From an uncultured Collinsella sp. (GTDB lineage: Bacteria > Actinomycetota > Coriobacteriia > Coriobacteriales > Coriobacteriaceae), in assembly GCA_900543505.1 (NCBI GenBank), contig UQSB01000005.1, positions 1 through 57,016 on the forward strand: DNA of 57,016 nt, written 5' to 3'. Below the pieces are notes generated by a model. It did not search any database. It had not been told where the DNA came from and saw nothing but the letters and a program-made list of their open reading frames with translations. This document shows, one piece after another, positions 14,480 through 23,170 of the stretch; the first letter of the stretch is position 1; the number at the start of each line of letters is the position of its first letter. Made by a program: the position numbers and the translations under genes.

Positions 14480-16270
14480 ATGGCAGCCTTGTTCACGACC
14501 CCCAAACGCAATGACACTACCGCCGGAACCCATGTTGCCGAACCCGACGTTCGCCGTCGCATAGGACTCGCGCACGGCAGCTGGCGCCGCGTGACGCGCC
14601 GCATCGTCGTAGGCGCCGTGTGCGCGCTCACGGTGAGCTCGCTGCTCATGCCGAGCGTCTCGCTCGCGGCGGAATGGGTCAAGGTCGGCGAAACCAAATA
14701 CAACGCCGGCACTGCGGCGGGCGACGAGACCGGCACCTGGTCGTGGGACGGCGCCGACGACTTGAAGCTCAACAACTATAACGGCGGCGAGATCCAGGCC
14801 GCAGGCAAGCTCAACGTGAATTACTCGGGAAACAACATCGTCACTGCCGACTGGATCGAAGGCATCAAGGCTTCTCATGGCAAGAATGAGAACGCCGAGC
14901 TCAATATCCAAGGCGACGCGGGCAGCACGCTCAGCGTGACATCTACTGAGGACGCTATCCTCTCCACGGGTAATATCAACATCGACGGAGCCGGATCCGT
15001 CAACGCCACGAGCGCTGGGTTTGATGCCATCGACGCCGAGGGCGATCTCGCTATCAAAGGTTCGGGCAACGTCAACGCCACGGGCGTATCGGATGGCATC
15101 AGGGCAAACGGCAATATCACGATTGACGACAGCGGGGCCGTCACCGCCAGGACTACCAAGGACAAGGGTATCGGAACCGACAAGAACCTCACCATCAAGG
15201 GTGGCGGCACAGTCGAGGCAAGCTCAGCCGATGGTGAGGCCATTTGGAGCGGCGGCAACATCAATATCTCGGACGGCAGCCAGGTCAAGGCGAGCTCCGA
15301 GAAAGACGCCGCCGTCGAGGCCAAGGGCAGCCTCGCAGCCACAAACGCCTCCCTCAACGCAAACGGTGTTGAATATGGCGTCTATGCCCACAAGGGCATC
15401 ACACTCGATCATGCAAACGTGACAGTCCGCGCAAGTAAAGGCAGATACGGTGACGCCATTGCCCTCTTCACCTACCAAGACGATATCGTCGTCAAGAACG
15501 GCTCCACCGTGGACGCGTTTGCGGAAGGCGAGGTTTCGGCTGCATTCTCCACCAGAAACGATCGACCCAACGAGGAGGGTGGCCACATCTACATCAGCGA
15601 CTCCGTTGTCAAGGCCATAGCCCGCTATGTCGAGAACGGCGACGGCCCCATCCCCTACAGCGAAAACCAAGATGGTGAGACGAGCCCCGAGCCCCAAGGC
15701 GAGAACATCGGCATCATCGCCCAGACCAGCGAGGGCGTCACACCCGCAGTCATCTCGATCATCCGCAGCAAGGTAACGGCCGAAGGAGATACAGCGGCAA
15801 TCTTTGCCCGTGCCATGAGCGCTGACGGCAAGACAATCGGCACCATCAAGATTGAGAACGCCGCCATCCAGACGCCCGAAGGCGGCAAGGTCATTGACTA
15901 TCGCAAGCTCCGTGACGGCATCTACGAGGCAGGCCAAGCCATCGGCACGGGCGACGCTGTGATCGACTCCCCCTATAACGAAGCTGTCGCCAAGAGCATG
16001 GTCATCGCACCTCCCGAGGTAGCCAAGCCGGAAGACCCCAAGCCCGACGAGACCAAGCCCGCAGAAAGCAAGCCCGCGGAGTCCAAGCAGAACCCCAAGC
16101 CTGAGGGCTCAAAGCCGACCAAGGCCGTTGCGGCTTCAATCACGAAAGCCAAGACTACCGGCGTGCTCGCGGCAACCGGCGACACCTCGGGTGCGGCCAT
16201 CGTGGCAACCGTCCTTGCGGGAACAGCCGCTATCGCCGCAGGCACCATGGCGAGCCGCAAGCGCTCTTAG
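14480..16270 (+). CDS. Beta-helix carbohydrate-binding surface protein B with LAATG sorting signal
   Basis: 596 residues from ATG 14480, behind GGGAGCAACC; the longer in-frame extension to 14318 crosses duplicated noncoding DNA and is rejected. Order: 30-residue polar start, basic residues and signal peptide to SLAAEW (about 65), beta-helix repeats (INIDGAGSVNATS, LAIKGSGNVNATG, ITIDDSGAVTART, LTIKGGGTVEASS), an insert-rich middle, a spacer with repeated KPxES/KPEDPKPDE units, then LAATGDTS, a hydrophobic segment and RKRS. Same family, duplicated promoter region and same predicted sortase anchoring as the upstream copy, from which it differs by many substitutions in the loops. Ligand unknown; likely dietary or host glycan or pectin-like polymer. 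Confidence 0.85.
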   Translation: MAALFTTPKRNDTTAGTHVAEPDVRRRIGLAHGSWRRVTRRIVVGAVCALTVSSLLMPSVSLAAEWVKVGETKYNAGTAAGDETGTWSWDGADDLKLNNYNGGEIQAAGKLNVNYSGNNIVTADWIEGIKASHGKNENAELNIQGDAGSTLSVTSTEDAILSTGNINIDGAGSVNATSAGFDAIDAEGDLAIKGSGNVNATGVSDGIRANGNITIDDSGAVTARTTKDKGIGTDKNLTIKGGGTVEASSADGEAIWSGGNINISDGSQVKASSEKDAAVEAKGSLAATNASLNANGVEYGVYAHKGITLDHANVTVRASKGRYGDAIALFTYQDDIVVKNGSTVDAFAEGEVSAAFSTRNDRPNEEGGHIYISDSVVKAIARYVENGDGPIPYSENQDGETSPEPQGENIGIIAQTSEGVTPAVISIIRSKVTAEGDTAAIFARAMSADGKTIGTIKIENAAIQTPEGGKVIDYRKLRDGIYEAGQAIGTGDAVIDSPYNEAVAKSMVIAPPEVAKPEDPKPDETKPAESKPAESKQNPKPEGSKPTKAVAASITKAKTTGVLAATGDTSGAAIVATVLAGTAAIAAGTMASRKRS

Positions 16271-16327
16271 ACGCCTCTGCGCACATGGCAGCTCCCGCGA
16301 AGGCCCCGAGTCCCAGCACCGTTTAAC

Positions 16328-16367
16328 AACGCCACCGCCGAGCTCCCCTCCGGCGGTGGCGTTTTCC
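16328..16367 (+). terminator. Terminator of beta-helix gene B
   Basis: AACGCCACCGCCG (16328-16340) pairs perfectly with CGGCGGTGGCGTT (16351-16363), then TTCC. Different from the terminator after copy A, as expected if this is the original end of the locus. Confidence 0.82.
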
Positions 16368-16477
16368 ATATGCGTCCGCAGGGTATGCACGAGATTGTCT
16401 TTTGTCTAGCCCAACCTGCATGAGCCGGCGTGCGACAATGGGGGCCGTCGATATCACAACGCCGAGAGAAGCCCGTC

Positions 16478-17143
16478 ATGGAAGCGCATCAAAAGCAGAT
16501 AACCGTTCATGCACAGCATGCCGAAAGCGCACCAGTCATCTATCTTCCCGTGGTCATGGGCGACGGCGCGGAGGTTTATGAACGCTGCCGAGAGCTCAAC
16601 TGCCCGCCCTTCACGCTTGTCGGCATTGGCAGCCTCAACTGGAATCGCGAGCTGAGCCCCTGGGGATGCGACGGAACCGTGCGCGATGCCGAGCCCTTTG
16701 GCGGTCAGGCTTCCGGATTTCTCGATGAGCTGTTGAACTGGATAATCCCAGAGGCCGAGTCGTCGCTTCCTCAGCCGCCCACCTGGCGCGGCATTGCCGG
16801 CTACTCGCTCGCGGGCCTCTTCGCGCTCTGGTCCCTCTGGCAAACCGACGCCTTTAGCCGCGCCGCAAGCGCATCGGGGTCGTTGTGGTTTCCCGACTTT
16901 GTCGATCGCGCCAGCACGGCCCCTTTTGCCGGCAACCCGCAGGCCGTCTATCTGTCACTCGGCAAAAAGGAGACCAAGACACCCAACCGCATGATGCGGC
17001 ATGTACTCGACGACACACGCGCGATGGAAGCGTTGCTCGTCGCGCGCGGCATTCCAACAACGCTGGAGCTCAACCCCGGCAATCACTTTGCCCAAACCGA
17101 TCTGCGCATGGCACGTGGCATCCACTGGATATTGACGCATTAA
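16478..17143 (+). CDS. Alpha/beta-hydrolase esterase (Fes/IroE-like)
   Basis: 221 residues from ATG 16478 (GAGAGAAG upstream; site is weak). Nucleophile elbow GYSLAG (GxSxxG) with catalytic Ser, preceded by RGIAGYS; GSLWFPDF and a late PGNHFAQTD, whose His probably completes the triad. The layout matches the putative esterase family (PF00756-like), which includes siderophore esterases and S-formylglutathione hydrolases. No signal peptide, so cytosolic. No siderophore genes are near; substrate unknown. Isolated transcription unit bounded by terminators. Confidence 0.8.
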   Translation: MEAHQKQITVHAQHAESAPVIYLPVVMGDGAEVYERCRELNCPPFTLVGIGSLNWNRELSPWGCDGTVRDAEPFGGQASGFLDELLNWIIPEAESSLPQPPTWRGIAGYSLAGLFALWSLWQTDAFSRAASASGSLWFPDFVDRASTAPFAGNPQAVYLSLGKKETKTPNRMMRHVLDDTRAMEALLVARGIPTTLELNPGNHFAQTDLRMARGIHWILTH

Positions 17144-17180
17144 AAATGACGCCCGCGCGTACGCATGGGCGCCATTTTTT
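17143..17180. terminator. Bidirectional terminator between esterase and uracil permease genes
   Basis: AAATG-A-CGCCC and GGGCG-C-CATTT pair around a 12-base loop; six Ts follow on the plus strand and a run of five As on the left gives Ts on the minus strand. The genes converge here. Confidence 0.75.
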
Positions 17181-17200
17181 GATTCAGCTGGACGCAGTTG

Positions 17201-18535
17201 TTACTCAGCAGCCTCCTCAAGCTCGGAGACATCAAACTCAAAGTCGTTACCCGGTAGGATGGCATTGAGCACAATGCCCACCAGCGAACCCACGGCAAGA
17301 CCCGAAAGCGAAATGGTCACGCCGCCCAGCTCCAACACGATAGCACCGGCAGTGCTGTAAGCAATGCCGAGTGAAAGCACCAGCACCAGAGCGGCCACCA
17401 GCACGTTGCGGTTGTTCTGGAAATCGACCTGGTTCTCGATGAGGTTACGCACACCTACCGCACTGATCATGCCATAGAGCACGAGTGACACGCCGCCGAT
17501 CACACACGCCGGCATGGCCGCAATGACAGCCGCGAACTTGGGGCAGAACGAGAGCACAATGGCGCAACACGCGGCAATGCGAATCACGCGCGGGTCAAAC
17601 ACACGCGTCAGGGCAAGCACACCGGTGTTCTCGCCATAGGTGGTGTTAGCCGGAGCGCCAAAGAGCGATGCGAGAATGGTCGCCAGGCCATCGCCAAGCA
17701 GGGTGCGATGCAGGCCGGGATCGGCAATGTAGTTGCGCTCGCAAGTCGAGCCGATAGCGGAGATATCACCAATATGCTCGATCATAGTCGCAAAGGCCAG
17801 CGGCATGATGGTGATGATGGCAGTCGTGGCAAGGCCGCTATCGAACTGAGGCCCAAAGAGCGCAAACACGGTGTTGTCCCACACGATGGGCAAGCCAACC
17901 CAGGGAGCGGCTGCGACGCCAGAGAAGTCGACCTCGCCGAGCGCAGCCGCAACGGCATAGCTCACCACAACGCCCAGCAGAATCGGCACGATCTTGACCA
18001 TGCCGCGGCCCCAGATGTTGCAGATGACGATCACAGCCACAGCGACAACGGCAACAAGCCAATTGGTCTGGCAGTTAGCGATGACAGAGCTTGCCAAGAT
18101 TAGGCCGATCGAAATGACGATGGGGCCGGTCACCACCGGCGGAAAGAAGCGCATGACGCGCTTGGCGCCAAACGCGCGGAACAGGGCCGCCAGCACCGGA
18201 TAGAGCAGGCCGGCGCAGGCTACACCCAGGCAGGCGTAGGGCAAAAGCTCGGCCTCGCCGTTGGGCGCGATTGCGGCATAACCGGCAATAAAGGCAAACG
18301 ACGAGCCCAAGAAGGCCGGTACCTTGCCGCGCGACAGGAAGTGGAACAGCAGCGTGCCCAAGCCGGCAAACAAAAGCGTTGCCGACACCGAGAGACCGGT
18401 GAGCACGGGCACCAACACCGTGGCGCCAAACATCGCGAATAGATGCTGCAGACCGAGTAGGAACATGCGCGGGCGGCCGAGCGATGACGCATCGTAGATG
18501 GCATCGGCGACGGCGGGCGTCGAAGACTGGGACAT
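17201..18535 (-). CDS. uraA: Uracil/xanthine permease, NCS2 family (UraA-like)
   Basis: 444 residues from ATG 18535 with GAAAGGAC upstream; the extra 75 residues of the longest frame look like leader sequence. Opens with LGLQHLFAMFGATVLVPVLTGL, the classic NCS2 (UraA/PyrP) first helix, has GSSFAFIAGY, and the PANTTYGENTGVLALTRVFD motif (the QxPxTxYxENxG loop of uracil permeases). Known: proton-coupled uracil uptake across the inner membrane. The leader holds a small CGGGCA/TGCCCG hairpin and a TACAAT at 18605-18610 that fits a -10 box. Gene is downstream of the MetE-like gene on the same strand but with its own leader. Confidence 0.9.
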   Translation of the reverse strand: MSQSSTPAVADAIYDASSLGRPRMFLLGLQHLFAMFGATVLVPVLTGLSVSATLLFAGLGTLLFHFLSRGKVPAFLGSSFAFIAGYAAIAPNGEAELLPYACLGVACAGLLYPVLAALFRAFGAKRVMRFFPPVVTGPIVISIGLILASSVIANCQTNWLVAVVAVAVIVICNIWGRGMVKIVPILLGVVVSYAVAAALGEVDFSGVAAAPWVGLPIVWDNTVFALFGPQFDSGLATTAIITIMPLAFATMIEHIGDISAIGSTCERNYIADPGLHRTLLGDGLATILASLFGAPANTTYGENTGVLALTRVFDPRVIRIAACCAIVLSFCPKFAAVIAAMPACVIGGVSLVLYGMISAVGVRNLIENQVDFQNNRNVLVAALVLVLSLGIAYSTAGAIVLELGGVTISLSGLAVGSLVGIVLNAILPGNDFEFDVSELEEAAE

Positions 18536-18604
18536 GGATGTCCTTTCGAATGGAAGGGCGATCGGGCATGTTGGATAACCTGCCCGAACGATACGATCCG
18601 AACC

Positions 18605-18610
18605 ATTGTA
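18605..18610 (-). promoter_or_regulatory. Probable -10 box of uraA
   Basis: TACAAT on the minus strand, 70 bases before the uraA ATG; downstream leader contains CGGGCA-loop-TGCCCG. No PyrR-type attenuator could be drawn with confidence. Confidence 0.35.
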
Positions 18611-18657
18611 CGCGATACGCAGTGCCTCGCACGCGCCGCCACCTGCAAACGCTAGCG

Positions 18658-19791
18658 CTATTTCCAAACGCGTTCGGCGATGCGCCTGACCAGCGCGATC
18701 TTCGCCCACTGCTCGTCCTCGGTCAGCTTGTTGCCAATCTCGCAGCTGGCAAAGCCACACTGCGGAGACAGATACAGGTTCTCGAGCGGAACATACTTTG
18801 CAGCCTCGTGAATACGCTCAACGATGGCATCCTCATCCTCAAGCTCAGCGGCCTTGGTGGTCACTAGACCCAACACGACCTTCCTGCCGGGGGCAACATA
18901 CTTCAGCGGCTCAAAGCCACCGGCGCGCGGTGTATCGAACTCAAGGTAGAACGCATCGACGTTCTCGTGTGCGAACAGATACGGCGCGATGGGGTCATAG
19001 CCGCCCTCGAAGGCATAGGTGGAGTGGTAATTACCACGGCACACATGCGTGTTGATGACCAGGTCGTCGGGCTTGCCCTCGATGGTGGCGTTGTTGAGCG
19101 CCACGCCCAGCTCGGACACCTTTTGCAGGTCGACCGGGCTCATACCAGTCTTTGCCGCAAAGTCGGTATCGCAATAGATGCCCCAGGTGCAGTCATCAAA
19201 TTGAATGTTGCAGCAGCCTGCGGCATACAGGTCGGCAATCACGGTACGGTATGCCGCCGCGATGGCGTCGGCGAGCTCTTCGTCGGTCTTATAGACAGCG
19301 CGCAGGCTCTCCTGCTGGCCATCGCAGCGGTCGAGCGTGACTTCGGAGAACGTCTGGATCGGCGCCGGAATGGTTTGCCGCGTGACCTGGCCCTCCCCCT
19401 CGAGCGCCTTGACAAATTTGAAGTGCTCGACAAACGGATGATTCTCGCCGCAAATGGGACCGGTTACCACGGCGGTGTCGGCGGTGGTCTCCTCATCGTG
19501 GAACATATAGCCCGTACGCGAGGTGCGACGCTCGACGCCGTTCAGCCCCCACATAAAATCGAGGTGCCAGTAGCTGCGGCGGAACTCGCCATCGGTGATG
19601 ACCTGCAGGCCGGCGGCCTTTTGCTTTGCCACCAAATCGCGAATGGCATCGTCCTCGACGGCCTTAAGCTCCTCGGCATCAAGCGTGCCTGCCGCATAGG
19701 CAGCGCGGGCATCCTTTACGGTCTGCGGACGAAGAAAGCTGCCGACGATATCAGCGCGAAACGGCGCGTTCGGTTGAATTGAAGTGCTCAT
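18658..19791 (-). CDS. Cobalamin-independent methionine synthase-like methyltransferase (YxjG/YxjH type)
   Basis: 377 residues from ATG 19791 (AAAGGGAG upstream). It is the single-barrel form of MetE: FRADIVGSFLRP at the start, VITDGEF, FDDCTWGIY, then the zinc ligands HVCRGN (His and Cys) and C in LSPQCGFAS, which is the MetE C-terminal motif. Known of the family: transfer of a methyl group to homocysteine, probably not from the polyglutamyl folate used by full MetE because the N-terminal barrel is missing; the methyl donor is uncertain. The gap to the LysR gene upstream carries two dyads, so LysR control of sulfur amino acid genes is plausible. Confidence 0.85.
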   Translation of the reverse strand: MSTSIQPNAPFRADIVGSFLRPQTVKDARAAYAAGTLDAEELKAVEDDAIRDLVAKQKAAGLQVITDGEFRRSYWHLDFMWGLNGVERRTSRTGYMFHDEETTADTAVVTGPICGENHPFVEHFKFVKALEGEGQVTRQTIPAPIQTFSEVTLDRCDGQQESLRAVYKTDEELADAIAAAYRTVIADLYAAGCCNIQFDDCTWGIYCDTDFAAKTGMSPVDLQKVSELGVALNNATIEGKPDDLVINTHVCRGNYHSTYAFEGGYDPIAPYLFAHENVDAFYLEFDTPRAGGFEPLKYVAPGRKVVLGLVTTKAAELEDEDAIVERIHEAAKYVPLENLYLSPQCGFASCEIGNKLTEDEQWAKIALVRRIAERVWK

Positions 19792-19831
19792 AGATATCTC
19801 CCTTTGCATTGGTTGCTTTACTGGGACAGAG

Positions 19832-19899
19832 TATGAGCGCTCATATGGCCATCGTAAAATATACGTTTATAACAGTTTGATATAGATGCTTCCTATATC
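19832..19899. promoter_or_regulatory. Operator dyads upstream of the MetE-like gene
   Basis: GATATAG (19879-19885), 7-base spacer, CTATATC (19893-19899): a perfect ATAG-N7-CTAT LysR-type site about 90 bases before the start codon. TATGAGCGCTCATA (19832-19845) is a perfect 14-base palindrome closer to the gene. The LysR gene lies immediately upstream. Confidence 0.6.
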
Positions 19900-19946
19900 A
19901 GTTGGGACTGCCATAAAGAGATTTGACCCGTGCAGAACGCAGCAGT

Positions 19947-20843
19947 CTAGATGTGCTGACGAATCGCGTCGATATAGGCTTGGCCGTAGCGCGTGAGTGT
20001 CGTGTTCTTGCGCGTGATGATGCCAATCTCCATGTACTCGTCCACATCGAGCGGAATCGAGATGATGCCGGGGCCGTTGAGCTCGTGGCTGATCACGCCC
20101 GAACACACCGTGTAGCCGTTGAGTCCCATGGCCAGGTTGAACAGCGTCGCACGGTCGCGCACGCGGATATTCTTGCGGCGCTCAAACGTCGAGGTCAGCT
20201 CTTCGGAATAGTAGAACGAGTTATAGCTGCCCTGCTCGTAGGACAGGAACGGGTAGTTTTCCAGATCCTCGAGCGTCACGCTGGAACGGTCCGCCAGTGG
20301 ATGGTCGGCGCATACAAAGACATGCGGCGTGGCGCAGAAGAGCCCCTCGAATACGAGCTCGTTGGCGGCGAGCATGCGCTCGATAACCTCACGGTTATGC
20401 TCGGATAAGTACAGAATGCCCAGTTCGCTTTTCATATGCGCGACGTCCTCGATAATCTCGTGAGTCTGCTCCTCGCGCAGGGTAAAGTCATAGCGCGCAG
20501 CATCGAACTCACGGATCACATCGACAAACGCATTAACGGCAAAGGAATAGTGCTGGCAGCTCACACTAAAGTGCGGCACCTGCTCGGATGCGCCCTTGTA
20601 CTTGCCCTCGAGCAGGTCGGCCTGGTCGAGTACCTGGCGCGCGTAGCCCAAGAAGGTCTCGCCTTCCTCGGACACAATGACGCCCTTGTTGGTGCGCTCA
20701 AAGATGCGCACGCCCATCTCGTTTTCGAGGTCGCGAATCGACGCGGTAATCGAAGGCTGCGACACAAAGAGTCGGCGCGAGGCCTCGGTGATGCTACCGC
20801 ATTCGGCAACCTTGACAACATACCTGAGCTGCTGAAGCTTCAT
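19947..20843 (-). CDS. LysR-family regulator, CysB/CmbR-like
   Basis: 298 residues, ATG 20843 with GGGAGAAAG upstream. HTH: MKLQQLRYVVKVAECGSITEA then RRLFVSQPSITASIRDLENEMG; long effector domain with FSVSCQHYSFAVNAFVDVI. The opening resembles LysR regulators of methionine/cysteine genes in Gram-positives, fitting the MetE-like gene just downstream and the ATAG-N7-CTAT site between them. Starts 10 bases after the stop of the Cof-type phosphatase gene, so the two are probably cotranscribed. Effector unknown (O-acetylserine or homocysteine are usual for relatives). Confidence 0.88.
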   Translation of the reverse strand: MKLQQLRYVVKVAECGSITEASRRLFVSQPSITASIRDLENEMGVRIFERTNKGVIVSEEGETFLGYARQVLDQADLLEGKYKGASEQVPHFSVSCQHYSFAVNAFVDVIREFDAARYDFTLREEQTHEIIEDVAHMKSELGILYLSEHNREVIERMLAANELVFEGLFCATPHVFVCADHPLADRSSVTLEDLENYPFLSYEQGSYNSFYYSEELTSTFERRKNIRVRDRATLFNLAMGLNGYTVCSGVISHELNGPGIISIPLDVDEYMEIGIITRKNTTLTRYGQAYIDAIRQHI

Positions 20844-20853
20844 GACTTTCTCC

Positions 20854-21762
20854 CTAGACGTTCACGGCGCCAAGACCCGCCGCGTCCATCTGGCGCATAA
20901 ACGACGGCATCTCCCCCGTCGCGGCGCAGGCGGCAATCTGATGCAGAGCCCCGGCGACCGCATCATCTGCCGCAGCGCCAATATGCCAGCGCGCCGCCGC
21001 CGTAACGGCCTCGTTGGCATTGGCGACTGCAACGGAGTTGGGAACGGCATCGATCATGGGCAGGTCGTTATCGGAATCGCCAAATACGGCCACCTCGTCG
21101 GGCGTCAGGCCCAAAGCGCGCGCCAGCTCCAGCGCAGCACAGCCCTTGTCCCAACCGGCCGGAAGGATGTCGAACAGGCGCACTCGGTTGTTGGGAAACA
21201 CAAGCGAGAGTTCCGGCACCTCGGCGGCAACGCGCTCGCGTAGCTCCGCGAGCTCCTCACGCGAACGGGCACTCCAGATATTCGCCTTAAACACCGGCGC
21301 GTCATCGACAACGGGACGACACGGGGCCTCTTCGCCTTTGAGCCACGCATTGCCGCCTGATTCCATGGCGCGGCGCACGCGCTCGGCATCACGTGTCACG
21401 CAATAGGCATCGTTATCCCAAAAGTCATCACCTAAGCTGTAGACCTTCAGATAGGTATCGTCGGTTTCTTCTTCCAGATAGGCGGCCAAACGCATAAGCG
21501 CGTCGCTATCGGTCGCACGTGAGGCGACCGCTTCGCCGTCGACAAACATCACCTGGCCGTTACAGAACGCACCGGTCGAAAAACACTCGGAACGATTTTT
21601 GAACATCCAGCCCATCGCGGACGGCTGACGGCCCGAAACCGGGCCAAAGTGCAGACCCGCCGCCTGCATGGCATGGATGCCCTCAATGGCGTAGTCGCTG
21701 GCGCCGTCATGCCCGGCTGGAATCAGCGTATCGTCCATATCGGTCAGCACAAGTTTGATCAT
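20854..21762 (-). CDS. HAD-superfamily hydrolase, Cof type
   Basis: 302 residues from ATG 21762. HAD motifs: DMDDT (nucleophile and acid Asp, residues 7-11), SGRQP (motif 2), a Lys in the WDKGCAAL segment (motif 3), GDSDNDLPMI (motif 4). A C2-type cap lies between motifs 2 and 3. Known family role: phosphatases for sugar phosphates, FMN or similar metabolites; substrate cannot be read from sequence. Divergent from the thiamine locus; shares the gap with the TPP riboswitch promoter. Because some Cof-like enzymes dephosphorylate thiamine pathway intermediates, a link with the thi genes is possible but unproven. Confidence 0.88.
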   Translation of the reverse strand: MIKLVLTDMDDTLIPAGHDGASDYAIEGIHAMQAAGLHFGPVSGRQPSAMGWMFKNRSECFSTGAFCNGQVMFVDGEAVASRATDSDALMRLAAYLEEETDDTYLKVYSLGDDFWDNDAYCVTRDAERVRRAMESGGNAWLKGEEAPCRPVVDDAPVFKANIWSARSREELAELRERVAAEVPELSLVFPNNRVRLFDILPAGWDKGCAALELARALGLTPDEVAVFGDSDNDLPMIDAVPNSVAVANANEAVTAAARWHIGAAADDAVAGALHQIAACAATGEMPSFMRQMDAAGLGAVNV

Positions 21763-21828
21763 AGGGTCCCCCAGTCGTTTTCATCGTAACCATTGTACCG
21801 ATGCGCTAGTATAGGGAACAACAGATTC

Positions 21829-21923
21829 GATGCGGGAGTGCCGGCGGTGCAAACCACAAGGCTGAGAGGGCATGGGGCCCAATCCTTTGAACCTGTCAGT
21901 TAATGCTGGCGTAGGGAGCATGC
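21829..21923 (+). ncRNA. TPP (THI-element) riboswitch
   Basis: All core THI blocks are present: GATGCGGGAGTGC, then GGCTGAGAGGGCA (21860-21872), TCCTTTGAACCTG (21883-21895) and GTTAATGCTGGCGTAGGGA (21899-21917), with the closing P1 helix ATGC/GCAT. It precedes thiM and is followed by a perfect terminator hairpin, so TPP should switch off the operon by termination. Confidence 0.96.
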
Positions 21924-21932
21924 CGCCTTTAC

Positions 21933-21965
21933 AGGGGCGCTGTCTATGCACAGCGCCCCTTTTCT
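21933..21965 (+). terminator. Expression-platform terminator of the TPP riboswitch
   Basis: AGGGGCGCTGT (21933-21943) pairs perfectly with ACAGCGCCCCT (21950-21960), followed by TTTCT. Located between aptamer and thiM start. Confidence 0.9.
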
Positions 21966-21985
21966 ATGCCAAGGAGGCATGTGCA

Positions 21986-22825
21986 GTGATCGATTCGAAA
22001 CAGCTCAAGCAACAAGTGATCAAGGCCGTGGACGAGATTCGCGCCACCAATCCGATGGCCGGCTCCATCACCAACACGGTGACGATCGACTTTGTCGCCA
22101 ACGCACAGCTCGCCGTGGGCGGATCGGCCGCCATGGTCTATCTGCCCGACGAGGGCGAGGCGCTCGTTGCCGGCGGCGGCGCCATCTATCTCAACATGGG
22201 CACACTCTTCCCCATCTACGAGCAGACGATTCCCCGCGCGGCCAAGGCGGCACACGACGCCGGCAAGCCCTGGGTGCTCGATCCGGTTGGCCTGGGCATC
22301 GGTAGCCTGCGCACCCAGCTGGTAAACGAGCTCAAGCAGTACAAACCCGCCATCGTGCGCGGCAACGCCTCCGAGATTATCGCGCTCGCCGGCCTGTGGG
22401 GTCTTGAGGGCGAGGCGGCTGATCTGAGCCGCGTACGCGGTGTCGACACCACCGACACGGTCGACGCCGCCCGCGATGCCGCCGTGGCGCTCGCCCGCTA
22501 CACCGGCGGCGCCGTAGTGGTCTCGGGTGAAGTCGACCTGATCACCGACGGCACGACCGTAGCCAAGTCCCACGGCGGCAGCCCACTCATGTCCAAGATC
22601 ACCGGCTGTGGTTGCTCACAGGGCGGCGTGCTGGCCGTGTACGCCTGTGCTGCCGATCCGTTTACGGCAGCCATCTGCGGCACCGCCGTCTACAACGTTG
22701 CCGGTACGCGTGCCGCTGCTGTCGCCGACGCGCCGGCAAGCTTTAAGGTCGCCTTTATCGACGAGCTCTACCGTGCGACCGCCCAGGACATTGCCGATAA
22801 CCGACTCGAGCTCGAGGAGGCATAA
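21986..22825 (+). CDS. thiM: Hydroxyethylthiazole kinase
   Basis: 279 residues from GTG 21986, eight bases after AAGGAGG; the upstream in-frame ATG at 21872 lies inside the riboswitch. Motifs: ITNTVTIDFVANAQLAVGGSA (substrate-binding start of ThiM), PVGLGI, RGNASEI, and TGCGCSQGG near the end, equivalent to the TGTGC nucleotide/catalytic motif. Known reaction: phosphorylation of 4-methyl-5-hydroxyethylthiazole, thiazole salvage. First gene of a three-gene unit with a thiamine-binding protein and thiE. Confidence 0.95.
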   Translation: MIDSKQLKQQVIKAVDEIRATNPMAGSITNTVTIDFVANAQLAVGGSAAMVYLPDEGEALVAGGGAIYLNMGTLFPIYEQTIPRAAKAAHDAGKPWVLDPVGLGIGSLRTQLVNELKQYKPAIVRGNASEIIALAGLWGLEGEAADLSRVRGVDTTDTVDAARDAAVALARYTGGAVVVSGEVDLITDGTTVAKSHGGSPLMSKITGCGCSQGGVLAVYACAADPFTAAICGTAVYNVAGTRAAAVADAPASFKVAFIDELYRATAQDIADNRLELEEA

Positions 22826-22828
22826 GCC

Positions 22829-23170
22829 ATGTCCGAGCCCGCAACCAATGCCGGCATGAACACCCTGATCGCTGTGGCCATTGCCCCATGTGGCACCGGC
22901 GACGAGCTGTCTGCCGAGGTCGCCGAAGTCGTGCGCGTCATTCGCGAGAGCGGCCTTCCCAACCGCACCACCTCGATGTTCACCGAGATCGAGGGCGACT
23001 GGGACGAGGTCATGCAGGTCGTGCGCGACGCAACCTTTGTGTTGGCGAGCAAGGGCATCCGCACCGAAGTCGTGCTCAAAGCCGATATTCGACCCGGATT
23101 TACCGACACCATGACCGGCAAACTCGAGCGCATGGAAGCACAGATCAAAAAGCAGGAGGAAGCACGATGA
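22829..23170 (+). CDS. MTH1187/YkoF-type thiamine-binding protein
   Basis: 113 residues, ATG 22829 three bases after the thiM stop, with GAGGAGG upstream. One ferredoxin-like domain: IAVAIAPCGTGDELSAEVAEVV, then TTSMFTEIEGDWDEVMQVVRDA, the pattern of the MTH1187 family (PF01910), whose members bind thiamine or its pyrimidine part. No signal peptide, so probably cytosolic. Its position between thiM and thiE suggests it hands over or buffers a thiamine precursor rather than serving an ABC importer; no ABC genes are close. Overlaps thiE by ATGA. Confidence 0.85.
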   Translation: MSEPATNAGMNTLIAVAIAPCGTGDELSAEVAEVVRVIRESGLPNRTTSMFTEIEGDWDEVMQVVRDATFVLASKGIRTEVVLKADIRPGFTDTMTGKLERMEAQIKKQEEAR

